Source: Hypoxylon rubiginosum (taxonomy: Eukaryota; Ascomycota; Sordariomycetes; Xylariales; Hypoxylaceae). Taken from it: a stretch of DNA of 64,000 nucleotides. The DNA is taken from the NCBI GenBank assembly GCA_902806565.1, contig CADCXA010000055.1:1364001-1428000 (forward strand), read 5' to 3'. The stretch's first letter is position 1, and every line of letters begins with the position of its first letter. The position numbers and the translations under genes were made by a program. A model generated the notes under the pieces. It ran no database searches. It saw only the letters and a program-made list of their open reading frames with translations, and was not told where the DNA came from. Shown here piece after piece: positions 10,397-22,116 of the stretch.

Positions 10397-13300
10397 ATGG
10401 CCATGCTCCATCGCTGGAAACGGAGGGTTCAGCGCCAGTTCCAACAATGGCTAGCCAAGGTGGTCTCCGATCTTAAGAAGAATAATCTCTGGAAGAATAT
10501 CATCAAAAACACCGTTTGCACCACCATCAACCTGATCATCGGTCTCATTCCAGCGGTAGTAGCCGTCTATGGCTCGTCCACCTTCCTCGGAGCCATGGCT
10601 TCGGTATTTGGCCATCCCGGACAGCGGTTTGGCCAGATGGCCGAAGTCTTGATGCTCATTACCCTCGGCACCTTCGCCGGAATTGCTTGGGCTATGCTGG
10701 GACTATACCTCTCGAGCCTCGCCTACCAAACCAACATCGATGCAGCCTGGGCCATTAGAGCTGTCTTCTTCACCTTTGCCTTGATTCTGCACGGTGTTCT
10801 GCGTTCTTCGGCCCCTAGGTTATTCATGTTTGTATTCTTCTTTTTGCTTATCAACATCACTATTTTAACAAGCACTACTATATCCGCATCAGCTTCTACC
10901 GTTATACACATAGCCTACCCGATCCTTACGGCTGTCGGTGTTATTGTACTTGTGAACATAACCATATTCCCCGAATTCTCGAGTGGCTTCTTGGGTAAAT
11001 CTACGATAGAAACCTTATGTTCGACTATCAATTCGTTCCAGGAGTCTGGAGATTGGTTCATGGCCGACTCTCAACAGTTAGACGGCGGCGACGAAGAGAA
11101 GGCGAAGGCAGCTTCGACGGCCCTACGGGCGAGACTGGTAGCATTGACGGAGAAGAAAACAAAGCTGAGGGCTCAACTTGGTAGCTGTAAGAAAGCCCAA
11201 GCAGAGTGTAACTTTGAGCTGGTGTTTACCGTCCTCCCTCCGCGGTCTTTGAAGCCCGTCAGCATGACATTGATGTCCCGTCTCGTTCAGGTCACCATAT
11301 GTCTTATCAATGCTTGCGAGAGCAAATACGCGCTTGCGGGACACAAGTATGGGGAAGACGAGCCAGAATCGCCAGAGGAAAAGAAACCCGAAAACGAAGA
11401 CTCCGATTCCGGTTCCGACTCGAACTCCGACAGTAATTCTGAAGACGATAGCGACAGCCAGAAGTCTGGGGGTAATGCCAAGAAGGCTCGGCGGAAGTCC
11501 AAGTACGCGAAGAATCTCGAACTAATCAAACCAATTCGGGAAATCGAGTCTGGTGACATTGAGCTCCTGGAACATATCCTTAACCAGATTCGGGGTCCGA
11601 CCAAGGTCTTACACCTCCACATTCAAGCAGCTGTTTACGTTATAGCCTCCGCTCTGGCATATTGCTACGACGTGTCCCATCTCCCTTCAGGTGCACCGAC
11701 ACCCAAAGGTATCGCCTTGGAAGAAATCGATCTCAGAGTCCACATGTTTGCGGAAGCATTGACGCAATTCGACAGGGACTCGACAGCGGCTCTTGAGCAT
11801 GCCGCCTCTATAGAATACGGACGAGAGTCAATGGTAAGTTCGTACAAGGTCTCCGTTTCATTGATATGTGAAGAAAAAAAAAGGAGGGATATACTGCTAA
11901 CAGACACATAATACATAGGGCGATATTATGCCTAGGATGGAGACGCACTTGATTTCCTCGTTCCTTATTAGCGTGCGGCAGGCAGCTGCCCAAGTCATGG
12001 AGATGCTGAGACACTCTAGGGTTCTTGTCGAACGAAGGCAGGCAAGGAAGAATCGCCGACGACTCTACTGGCCCAATATTAGCTGGAAAAAGTGGCTGGC
12101 CACCGGTGGTGAGCGTGATATCAACGCTCTTCCGGAGACTGCGAGAAAAGAAGCAAGGTCCGGTTACGGGCTGAAAGAAGACCCAAGGGAGAGGGATGAC
12201 GACTCAAATGATAGTAACGAGCAACTGTTAAAGTCCAACAAAGACGAAGAGACCGGTCACGCTCTCACCAAGCTACCCACGTATCAGGAGAAGGGCAAGA
12301 TCCCCATGCGGAAAGGCCCCCAGAAATCTGAAGCTAGCAACGTTTTATGGTTGCGTGGGCTCGCTGCTGACATGGTCGAGTTCTTTGCCGACTCCGACGA
12401 TCTCGCTTTCGCTCTGAAACTGTGCATAGCAGCGTTTCTCGTGTCGTGGCCTGCATTCGCGCCGTCGTTGAATGCGTGGTACAACTCGGTTCGCGGTTCC
12501 TGGGCGTCCTTCCAACTGGTGCTCGTCTTTGAGGTCTCTGTGGGGACATCCTTTCAAGGCTTCTTCCTCAGAGGGTTGGGCGTGATATTTGGCTGCGTGG
12601 TCGGTTTCCTTGCCTACGAAATCGGACAAGGAAACCGTGTTGTCGCCGTAGTCATCCTCGTTTTAGGGATTATACCCTCGTCCTACATTCATCTCGGTAC
12701 ACCATATGTCAAAGCGGGCCTCATCTCTATCGTTAGTTTGTCTGTTGTTGGATTGGCGACGGTCCTGCAACCGCCCGGAGAGGAGACGTGGGAAATTTTT
12801 GTCAAGCGAATGATCTGTTTCGTCGTCGGCGGCACAGCTGCCCTCTTTATCGAGATGTTTCTATTCCCCGTCAGAGCTCGAGATAGGCTTGTTGAGTCAT
12901 TAGCCTCAAGTATACAGCAGATATCCCAAATGGAGGGCGCGATAGCTATTGGAATCGACTCACCCCAGGATGTCGATATCAATTCCAATGCCCTCAACGA
13001 GAGCTTTAAGGACGCCAAGGAAAAGGCCGAGCAAGCCCTCACCGCGGCCCGCACCTTTTTACCATTCTGTCTAACGGAGCCAAGAATCAAGGGCAGCTTT
13101 AAGGGGCAAGCGTTGATCTACGGCGAGATGATCTACGTTTTATTTCAGATTATTGACCGCATGGACAACATGCTTCATATGCGCAGGGCGTACGGGAGCA
13201 GCGTAATCGAGGAGTTAAATGTCGAGGTTCTTGCCTACCGCCGCAACGTGGCGGCGAGCATAACGCTCACCCTCTTCGCTGTCCACGAGGCTTTGACGAC

Positions 13301-14215
13301 CCGACTCCCTCTTCCACAGTTCCTACCTTCTAGCCGCGTGGCACAACTGCGATATATTACTCGAGTTCGTGAACTTATGATTGGCGACGCAGCAGATTCG
13401 AGACCAGGGACTGGCGCCCAGACTCCCGCCTCCATAGGCGGGGGCTCTATCCCTCTACAGGCGCACGTATTGAAGTCAATGACTCGACAGAACTTCCTCT
13501 CCTGGAACGCCGGATCGGCAGGCGTGAGTAAGTATTCCCAGAAGAATCCCGGCGCTTATAGAACATACGTCTTCGACATGTTTTTCAGACCTATTTTAAG
13601 AATATCTATATTAACCATACACACCCCAACATAGTGGAAATCATCGAGTATCTAGAAGAACTAGTAGACCTCGCCAAACTACTAGTCGGCGTCAACGCGT
13701 TCCGCAGCGGGATGCTGGAGCGCCCCAAATTCCACGAGTACGCCAGGAAGATCAAGGAGCGCGAGTCGGATCGCGTGACGGCCGCTGCGGCGACGGCTGC
13801 GGCGACGGCTACGGCCGAAATCCGGGCTTCGGAAGACGTCCGGAAGGTTAAGAGCAAAACCGGCAGCAGCTTCTCGCGCAGGCGGCGCGGGTTTACGCTC
13901 GGGAAGACGCCGTCCCATGCTACAGACACGACCGTCGCCGGCGGCAGCGGCGGCGGTGACGGCCTCGGATTGCGACGCCGGCTGACCCGCGTGTCCGGCG
14001 TGTCCGGCCGCGGCGACGCGGCCGCGGACAACAGCGACGGTGAGAATAACGACAGGGTGGAGGACCTGCCGATGAGCCTGCAGCGCGTTATGACGAAGCG
14101 CAGGGAGGACAGGCAGCGCGAGAAGGAGAAGAAGAAGAACTCGGAGGAGGAGGCGAGGGGTAGGAGGGACTCGGACGATCCGAAGGGGAAACGTCCGGCT
14201 GTTAAGCCGACGTAG
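10397..14215 (+). CDS. ArAE_2 / BRE4-like large membrane transporter
   Basis: Exons 10397-11833, 11919-13527 and 13635-14215 encode 1208 residues. Both introns have clear GTAAGT donors, and at the second the split codon a/TG gives MEIIEYLEELVDL, which fits the family. The N-terminal half has six hydrophobic helices (about residues 35-200, including FTFALILHGVLRSSAPRLFM) as in the putative ER transporter 6TM domain. An acidic Ser/Asp/Glu-rich loop lies near 340-360. A second membrane block follows in exon 2 (LKLCIAAFLVSWPAFAPSLN), with the ArAE_2 helical region after it. The last about 150 residues are charged and low complexity (KEKKKNSEEEARGRRDS). The family is related to aromatic-acid exporters; yeast Bre4 affects brefeldin sensitivity. 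The substrate is unknown. Confidence 0.85.
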
Positions 14216-14917
14216 ACTTGGGCGCCTTAGTCTACTTAGGGTATGACGGACTGCCAATTCATGAGATTACGAATGAAACTTATTATTAGACATCATCACG
14301 GAGCTGGATGGGGTCATTGTAAGTGCGGCATTCTAGTGCATTGCAGATACTTATGTGAACATACCCAGGTACTCCATGAATATCTCGGTAAAGAAAGGCC
14401 GAATACGACGTGATACGAATACAACATCGGGATCTATTTGGGAACTTGGAATATTACTCAACTTATTTTCGATTGTCTGTCGAACTATGAGAGGATCAGG
14501 CTGGCAAGACCGTTACTTGCGCGGGTTGAACACACCCACGCCCCCCTCTTTCGAAGTAAGCTAGCTGGGTTACACGACGTTTTAGGCACCAGGTACTTGT
14601 TCTGCCTTGAAGTAGGTATGTCAGAGCACCGAGACGTGAGGGGAGATACGGCCATAGAGGGCTTTCGTTAAAGGAGGGGAAATGCCTTCTTCCAGCAAGG
14701 CTCCAGCCTGCGCCACTGGAGGTCAGTTGAACCGATTTGCTGATTTACTGCGCCTGGCCTAATGCCTGGCCCTCTTAATCACGCAAGCGCCCATGCACTT
14801 CGGCCTCAGCTTCGAATGGTACAACAATTCATCAGTCATTTGAAATATAAACTGAGCCCCTTGTTATAGCATTCGTATCCTCCGAATAGTCCTCATCGGC
14901 TGTTCCAACTTGACGAA
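14216..14917. other. Intergenic, no gene seen
   Basis: A short spacer upstream of the HET gene. Small open frames near 14355-14671 lack coding character. Confidence 0.45.
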
Positions 14918-17220
14918 ATGGCCAAAAGACGTCGAGTATCCGTGCATAAAAGGCGAAGCGCACGCCTCCAGGCTATTCGCAAGAAGCAAAAACCCAACAG
15001 ACGCTCGCGGGGTGGTGTATGTCAATAAAAAGCTTCTAACATTGTGGGAAATTGGATTCTAACGAAAAACAAAAGACCTTTAGAGACTGCAAGATATGCC
15101 AGCTGATACTTTCCGTCCTAATGAAGCCTCTTTGCTTGAGAGATCGTGAAGCTTATCATCATCTCGGGTCTCCCCAGCAGGTTCTAAATACGAAATGCAA
15201 AGCACATATTAGGTTGATCCCTCGATTTCTTCGCTTCGACCGAGGATTTTCTGGATACGACAGCATAAAAATTTATGAGTACGAAAAGGAAGACTCCATC
15301 AGCATTGTCGCGATGAGGGGTAATCGCGATAGGGGCAGTTTCTGGTCTAACGAACTGAGGCTGCTTTCTCCTTCATGCCGTGCGCCGACTTTAAGGGGTA
15401 GGTTGGTGGATCCTAACTGGATAAACTACAGCCTTCCTCGAAGATGGAAATCGAGGTGTGATAAGACCCATACATGCTCCTCTACCCATAATATAGGTCG
15501 CTTGGTTGCAGAACGTCCTTTGTGGGTTGTCGACACTTGGCTACAATGCATTATTCCATGCTCACCTTCGATTACATATGTAGCTCTTAGTTACGTATGG
15601 GGACGTATTCCCAACTTTATGACTTTAAAGGGGAATGTCGATAATTTGCAAAAGCCTTCTTCTTTAGCCGAGGGCAACACAAATCCTCCCATACCGACGA
15701 CGATACGGCATGCAATGTCCTTTGTTCAGAAGCTGAGCGAAAGGTATCTATGGGTTGACACGCTATGCATCGTTCAGGATGACGCACAAAAATTAGTCGA
15801 GATCGCCAAAATGGCTGCAATCTTTGCCAATGCGTCAATAACAATTATAGCTTCGGATGGTGTCGACGCCTACAGCGGGCTACGTGGTCTACCAGGTATA
15901 TCTGGCCCAAGGTCGGTAACTCAGACAGTCTATTCCCTAACTCGAGGTGTTGCGGCCATTGAGGTGGACACCTCGAAATACTCGGATCCAACAACTTGGG
16001 CCCGGAGAGGATGGACCTTGCAAGAGGAACTTTTCTCGAGAAGAAGAATCATTTTCGAGCACAACTGGGTTCGTTGGGAGTGTGAACGTGCAGATTGGAA
16101 CGAATTTTACGACGCTAATGACCGATTCGTCGGTTACAATATACCTGCAATCTCTGCTGTTGCTAAGGAAGTGCCTAATGTGTACGATCTAGGCTTCCTG
16201 ATCAACGCATATGCCAAAAGAGAGCTGACATTTCCCGAAGATTCCTTGCTCGCTTTTTCAGGGATCGCCTCCGCGATTGGTCGTTCCTATGATGGGTTCA
16301 TCTCGGGTCTTCCGGTAATACTCTTCTACATAAGCCTCTTATGGACACCATTGGAAGCTTTGGATCGAAGAAAGCCAATACGTTCTGGAGTGAACTCATG
16401 TCTTCCCTCTTGGAGCTGGGCAGGTTGGAAGGGTGATATATGGGCCTGGACAGCTCTAGTAGAAGACCTTGTTAAGAAACACTCCACGAGAAGTCAATCT
16501 ACTCATTCCGGTGTGAGAGTATTTCCACTAGTCCAGTGGAGCTGGCTTGATAAGAAAAATGGCACCAGAGTCTGTGTGCGAGACCGCTGGTACGAGTATA
16601 AGGAAAATTTCTGGAACAAGTTCGGGGCCATTTGCCCCTCAGGATGGACTCGGCATCGCATAGTAGACCCGGAAAACATACCTGATGGTGAAGTCTTAAA
16701 CCAACCGGAGCCAGGAGCAGTTCCTCTGTGTTTCTACACGCATGAGTCGGAACCAGAGTCTGAGTTCTGGTATCCTCTTCCTTCGCCAGAGGATAGCCAG
16801 CCTACGAAAGCACTGTCATTTGCTCATTTCATCTCCTGCAAGACGAGGAGAGGGTGGTTAGTAGCAGGTGAAACGTTCTCATATCACGTCCGGCCTGATT
16901 TATGCTTGATATCTCTGCGAGACCGAATGGGTAATTGGGCGGGAGCTCTGCTACTACACAAACCTTTGAATCGCCAAGTGGAAGTTAACATAGAGCTGGT
17001 CGAAGTCGCATCCGGTCGTGTTTATGATACTGGAGAGGATTTCCCCTTGGAAGAGTGGAAATTAGACGAAAGACCAAAAGGCGGCCGCATCTACGAATAC
17101 TACTATGTCCTTTGGATTGAATGGGAAGATGGAATAGCATACAGGAAAGGTATAGGACGCGTTGAAAAGAATATGTGGGAACGCCAGGAGAGAGAATGGA
17201 TTGACCTAGTGCTTGGATAG
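14918..17220 (+). CDS. HET-domain (heterokaryon incompatibility) protein
   Basis: Exon 1 (14918-15016) encodes a very basic 33-residue leader (MAKRRRVSVHKRR). A 59-nt intron (donor GTATGT, branch TTCTAAC) leads to exon 2 (15076-17220), for 747 residues in all. The HET domain spans roughly residues 200-350: YVALSYVWG, then ERYLWVDTLCIVQDD, IFANASITIIA and ARRGWTLQEELFSRR, in the order typical of the family. Near the start is a CKIC pair, common in these proteins. The C-terminal half is family-typical (SCLPSWSWAGWKG) without a recognisable second domain. HET proteins trigger cell death when genetically different hyphae fuse. The first exon could be wrong, since exon 2 has no early ATG of its own. 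Two copies of an unknown family follow downstream. Confidence 0.87.
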
Positions 17221-17418
17221 CTGGGTACGGCCAGCGAATTCCCTCAGATATATATTTTTTCCCTTTTTTTATTTTTAAGGTACGTAGCTCCTGTCGACCG
17301 TCTGTGACCCCTATCTATGTCTGCAGCTACTAATAACCTCAGTGAATCAGGCCCTGTCAGCCTCTCTAACCCCCTTTCCTATCTCCTGAAGTTCCACCCC
17401 ATCCTAGGCTACACCAGA

Positions 17419-18317
17419 CTACGGCTCGGCGCCGCGCGGGTCATTCAACTGATCTCCTCGGACTTGTATCTCCATCAGCACTTCATATAAACCCTGTATC
17501 TTCACCATTACCGGTATTCTGTCGTAATATTGATCTAGATATTCCGAATGCGCGATGTGGCCGATTAGGACCAGGGGGTTCGAATCACGAGCAGAAGCAC
17601 CCGAGGTCTCATCAACGGGGCAGTATCGAAACGTCTCAGGGCTGTACGGTCCGTCGTCCTTCTGGGTCAGTTTCGCGTTCGTAGCATTCTCACTGCTGCT
17701 GCTGTCGTGGCGTCTCGCATACACCCACATGCCCAACAGGTCCCAGCCGCCGACGTGATTATCCGGATAGTATACCACGTGCATAATGTGCGATGGGCCT
17801 CGTTCTGCCTAATCAATATTCCTCCTTTATCCCCACTTGATCTCGTTGCGCGTCGTACGCGTCGCGACGGCGAACCAGGTCCTTGCGTATTCCTCCTTGA
17901 TGACTTCACGGTTCCAACAGGCGCCCCCTGGGCCGTCGAGGGGAAGAGTCAGAAAACGGTCGCGCGACTCGTCGATGACCTTACTGTCCGCCACCGAGTC
18001 GTTGATCGTGATCAGGCAGTAGCTCGGCTTCCGGCTCGTGTGCTTGACATGTCCGATGTAGGCACACGTACCGCCGCTTGTGTCTATGTGCTGCTCGAGA
18101 TCCTCTTGGTTCGAGGGTATGAATTGGTCGGTACCTAGGTAGTCATGAAGAATGCTGCGCCATTTGGGTCCTGGACGATACCACCCGCGACGAACTTGGA
18201 GCCACATTTGGTAGCCCCAGATGGGGTCTTCTTGTGTAGGTGGATATATCGCGGGTCTGCCCAGTGGTCAACAGCATCACGGGGACGTGAATAAACCTTG
18301 ATTAGTGATCCATCCAT
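17419..18317 (-). pseudogene. Broken copy of the orphan family found intact at 19191-20126
   Basis: Three pieces align in order with the intact neighbour: residues from MDGSLIKVYSRP to FFMTT (18317-18135), then DQFIPSNQED...CAYIGHVKHTS...RDRFLTLP, then GMWVYARR...GPYSPETFRY...NPLVLIGH (to 17419). The first joint is a frameshift. An extra 8 bases (TAGGTACC) at about 18130-18140, flanked by TACC, bring in a TAG and shift the frame; without them the reading matches the neighbour's FLTTHAF. Further on, TAA and TAG stops interrupt the second and third pieces near 17815-17830, and this part is shorter than in the neighbour. So it is most likely a pseudogene. A gene finder might instead splice the first break with a 47-nt intron, which would remove a block conserved with the neighbour. 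Function unknown. Confidence 0.7.
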
Positions 18318-19190
18318 TGCCGTTATTATTGTCGTTTCTGTCGATATTCTTGAAGAGCTCTTTTTCTTGGTTGGAATGAACTAGTGGAGGTAGCTGCAAG
18401 ACAAACTATTTGGTTTGAGGTCCATTAGCATAGAAGAGAGCAGGAGGGAACTGGTATTTTATATTTCACAGAGGAATGACTTTTAATGCCCATGTCAGCC
18501 CTTGATTAGACCATCATTCGGCTTGGTAAGATGTTTGTCGGTGATCGAGAGGTGACTCGCTAGGTACCATTGACTTGAGCATATTTTATCGTATGATATC
18601 CGACTCAAAATATCGTGGATGCAAGAGGCGCAGTGCCCGCCTCTTTCGTGATTAGACACGCGGCTATTTTATGATAACCGAACTATTAGGACTTGTAGTG
18701 TCATGCAACATCTCCTACTTAAAACCATAGCGACAGCTCTGGTTCGTATCTACCTACCTAGAGGTAGTAAAAGGGCGAGTTAATGAACTGACTCAATTTG
18801 TATCAGCAGCATATGACTAAGAGATCCTATCCATCGCCACTTTTGAGATTAGATTGTTTGGCTTTAGAAAAGGATACGAGCTCACTAAGAGAAGCATACG
18901 GGAACGGTTGGAACATCATATGTGCCTTTACGGTTCGATTTGTAGGATATATTCGAGAAGGGATTTATCTTTGTATGATAAGAGTAGGTAGTCTAGTTGT
19001 AGCTCTACACGCCGCATACCCCTAGGGAGGTCTACGAGGGCTAAATCATTCCCCCTTGCTACGGCGTTAAAATATAACGAGTCACGACGACGACAGCAAC
19101 AAATATGAATGTCATATCTCAGAATATCAAATCAAACAAACTCCGCATTCCATATTTTATACTCCTCGCTTCCTAGTAGACCACCCAAGA
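18318..19190. other. Spacer between the two orphan-family copies
   Basis: AT-rich and without a credible gene. It presumably holds the promoter of the downstream broken copy. No direct repeats flanking the duplication could be made out by eye. Confidence 0.4.
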
Positions 19191-20126
19191 CTAAACCCCA
19201 AAGAACACGATCCGTTCCAGCACCTCGTATAGATTCTGAATCTTCACCGTCACCGACCCGTCGGGATCCCGATCCTGACCCTGGACCTCTACAACATGAC
19301 CGACCAAAACCAAGGGGTTCGGATTGGGAGCAGCGGAAGCATCGGCATCCGAGTCGTCCTTCTTGGCGGGAGGCACGTACTGAAACGTCTCCGGAGGGTA
19401 AGGCCCGACGTCCCTAGCATCGAGCATCTTGTTAGTCGCGGCGTCACCGCCACTGCTGCCGAGCCGGCGGGCGTACACCCACATGCCGACCTCGACCGCG
19501 CTGCCGCGGCCCGGGAACGACGAGCCCCCGAACCGCGCCGTCATGAGCCCGCTCGACCGCGTACGCCCGGGGAAGGGCGCGTACGACGGCCGCACCTCCG
19601 CCGCCTCCGGCACGCCGGTCATGACCCCGTGGATCGCCTCGTCGTACCGCGTGCGCGCCAGGAGCCGCATCTCTCCCGCCTCCTTGAACTGGTACCTGAC
19701 GGCCTGGTAGTGCAGGCAGGCGGCCGTGGGGCCCAGGTTCTTGTTGGGGGGGAGGTAGCAGCGGTCCCTGGCCCGGGCGACGGCCTCGGCGTGGGCGACG
19801 GCGTCGCTGACGGCGATCAGGGCGAAGCGGAGCGCGGGGCTCGTGTGCTTGACGGTGCCGATGCGGGCGCACGTGGCGTCGTTCGTGTCCGCGTAGGGCG
19901 ACCGGAGCTCCTCGTCCTCCCCGCCCGAAGCGGGCACGAACGCGTGCGTGGTCAGGAAGTAGACCTCGCCGGTCTTGGCCTGGACGACGCCGCCCGCGGT
20001 GACGGACGGGCAGCAGACGGTGGTCCCGGACGGGGTCTTCTTGTGCAGGTGGACGCGCCGCGGGTTCGTCCAGTGCGCGATGCCGCCGTCGGACGTCGCG
20101 TATACCTTGATGGGTTGGTCGTCCAT
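19191..20126 (-). CDS. Unrecognised orphan protein, intact paralogue
   Basis: A single exon of 311 residues starting at an ATG (MDDQPIKVYATSDGG). I do not recognise the family. Comparison with the broken copy downstream shows four conserved blocks: an N-terminal HW(T/A)(N/D)PR..HLHKKTPSG with nearby Cys residues, an AGG(V/I)VQ block, a middle CA.IG.VKHTS block followed by RDR, and a C-terminal GMWVYARR...GPY(P/S)PETF.Y...NPLVL(V/I)GH block. There are no signal peptide, membrane segments or coiled coil. Base composition is far more GC-rich than the broken copy, which fits a maintained gene beside a decaying one. Both copies lie just downstream of a HET gene and on the opposite strand. Any role in recognition or defence is speculation. 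Confidence 0.7.
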   Translation of the reverse strand: MDDQPIKVYATSDGGIAHWTNPRRVHLHKKTPSGTTVCCPSVTAGGVVQAKTGEVYFLTTHAFVPASGGEDEELRSPYADTNDATCARIGTVKHTSPALRFALIAVSDAVAHAEAVARARDRCYLPPNKNLGPTAACLHYQAVRYQFKEAGEMRLLARTRYDEAIHGVMTGVPEAAEVRPSYAPFPGRTRSSGLMTARFGGSSFPGRGSAVEVGMWVYARRLGSSGGDAATNKMLDARDVGPYPPETFQYVPPAKKDDSDADASAAPNPNPLVLVGHVVEVQGQDRDPDGSVTVKIQNLYEVLERIVFFGV

Positions 20127-20633
20127 TGCTGTTCTTGTCGTTGTAAGTTCTGCTTCTTCTGGGTTGAAATCGAGAAATAGGGGTAATAGTAGTCGCGCAA
20201 TGTGCTTGATTTGCCTAAACCTGGAAGGACGTTTAGCATATTTGTATACTTATTACGGGAAAGGTTTTTGATATCTGGTGCAGCTTGTGCGTTCGCACGC
20301 CATTCTGGTTTAATAAGACAATTTGCTAGCAGTCAAGATGTGACTCGCGATACCGTCAGGACTTGCGTTGTGACATACAAGATCCTAGGACAACTCGGGT
20401 TTGTAATAAATAGGCGAGCAAACCAGTTCATTATGACTGGGAGGTAATGTTGCCACCTACGACATGAGCATGTTTGAACTGGGAAGACAAGCAAATTGGT
20501 TCTTATTCATGATGTGTGGTTCATCGTCTATCGTCTCTTCTATTATGTATATAGCGTCAGCATCAGAGCAATCTAAGTATAAATCTCACCGCACCATCCA
20601 ATTCAAAACCCGCCGTCATAACTCCCACAAGCC
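20127..20633. other. Intergenic, no gene seen
   Basis: Spacer between the start of the orphan gene and the stop of the histidine-phosphatase gene, both on the minus strand. Nothing recognisable. Confidence 0.4.
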
Positions 20634-21399
20634 CTACAACTTGCCCTCACCCTCCTCGATCTCGAGCTCCGTACTCGTGGGCCCGTACCCGCCGGCCGCC
20701 GCCACGTCCTCCTTCTGGTAGAGGAAGCAGTCCTCCGAATCGACGTGCTCAGGGTCGAACTCGAAGATGCGCACCTCGGCGTTCCTCCAGGGGTACACGC
20801 TCGGCCCGGCCTCCGAACTCGCCGTGATGCGCCGGAGTATATCGCCGTGCGCCACGAGCACGATGTTCCTCTCGGGCCTGCCCCGCAGAAACTGCCGCAC
20901 CGAGCGCGCGCGGCGGAACAGCGCCTCCTCGGACGGCGCCCAGAAGCCTTGCTTGCTCGTCCACTCGGGCGTCAGCGGGTCCAAATTAAAAACGGCGAAC
21001 TCGGGGTCGGCGGCGAGGGACTCGCGCGGCGAGCCCGTGTCGCACGGCAGCGCGTTGCACTCCTGCGCCTGCGGTAGTAAAACCACGCTCCGCGGGCCGC
21101 CGAGCCGCGCGACCGCCGGCGCCCACCCCAGCGTCGTCGTTTGCAGGGTCCGCCGCAGCGGCGACGAGACGATCAGGTCGGCCTCCTTCTGGAGGTCGGG
21201 GATCTGTCGTGATAGCGACGCGGCTTGCTTCTTGCCCAGTGGCGTGAGTGGTGCGTCGTGAACTTCGCGTCATTAGTCTATGAAGTCGGGAGAGTATCTT
21301 AGTGGATTGGGTTAAAAACAACTCACTGCTGTAGTCGAGGTCGACGTTGTGCTCGGCTTGCGCGTGACGGGTGAGAATTAATCGGGAGTTAGGAGCCAT
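20634..21399 (-). CDS. Histidine-phosphatase (phosphoglycerate-mutase-like) protein
   Basis: Exons 21399-21327 and 21262-20634 (64-nt intron, donor GTGAGT) encode 233 residues. The phosphohistidine motif LTRHAQAEHN sits at residues 9-18. The splice gives DLDYSIHDAPLTPLGKKQA, the usual continuation in this family. SSPLRRTLQT near residue 60 is the second conserved arginine region, and VLVAHGD carries the second catalytic histidine. The full catalytic set is therefore present. These cytoplasmic enzymes use a covalent phosphohistidine; the substrate of this branch (sugar phosphates or others) cannot be told from sequence. The C-terminal end is acidic and Gly/Glu-rich. Confidence 0.9.
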
Positions 21400-21470
21400 G
21401 ATGTGAATCGGGGTCTGTTTATAATCTATTATATGCTCTATGGTTCGTAAAGTGATGCTCGTTGCTCTAA

Positions 21471-21510
21471 TGACAGGGAATGACAGGGAATGACAGGGAA
21501 TGACAGGGAA
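21471..21510. repeat. Four perfect tandem copies of a 10-bp unit
   Basis: TGACAGGGAA is repeated four times without mismatch, about 72 bases upstream of the histidine-phosphatase ATG, so it lies in its promoter or 5' UTR. Probably a variable-number minisatellite. Confidence 0.9.
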
Positions 21511-22116
21511 AACAATGAAGAAAAAAAGGATGACGTCGTTGCTCAGACGAATAGGTATTGAATCTAGCCAAGGTTCCACCACGATGACGGGCGATCCCAC
21601 CCGCAGCGGTGAAAACTTATCAAAATGTCGCTTCTGTGCCTGACTAAATCACTTTTGTCTTCCCACTGCATTGGTGGGCGGGCTTTTGTTATAGGCAACG
21701 AATCATGTCTTTGTGGTTGTTGGTGGATTGACTCCTTGGGAATGAAATCCTCCTCCAGCTTAAAGGGGGGGTTCATACCGCTTTTACCTCTACATTGTAT
21801 GTAGTGTATCGGTATAATATAAAATACGCATTGGTGTTATGCACAGGGGAGAATAGGTTTCTGACAGAATTAATTGTGATTAATGAGTGCCTCGCTACCT
21901 AGTAGTAAAGCATCACATAGCCGCTGACTTCGGCAACTAAACGAGATGACGAGGATATCGCCGAACAAATCGCTTCAAAAATACCGAATGCCCCTCCAAA
22001 CGCCGTTCCTCTCGGGTATCCCGTTATCCATAGCATCCATACTCCTCACCTCCCATCTCTCCAAGGACGTAGCCGCCAAACGCCGATTTTTGAGGGTGCC
22101 TAAGCCAAGAAGTTGG
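21511..22116. other. Intergenic, no gene seen
   Basis: Upstream flank of the histidine-phosphatase gene and 3' flank of spt3. No supported feature. Confidence 0.4.

Noticed and set aside
17570..17592. GGTTCGAATC B-box-like sequence
   Set aside because: It lies inside the orphan-family pseudogene, where the intact copy has a similar coding sequence; there is no tRNA fold around it.
19296..20180. 294-codon plus-strand frame over the orphan gene
   Set aside because: Arg/Gly/Val-rich translation without structure. The minus-strand frame shows conserved residues with its paralogue, which settles the strand.
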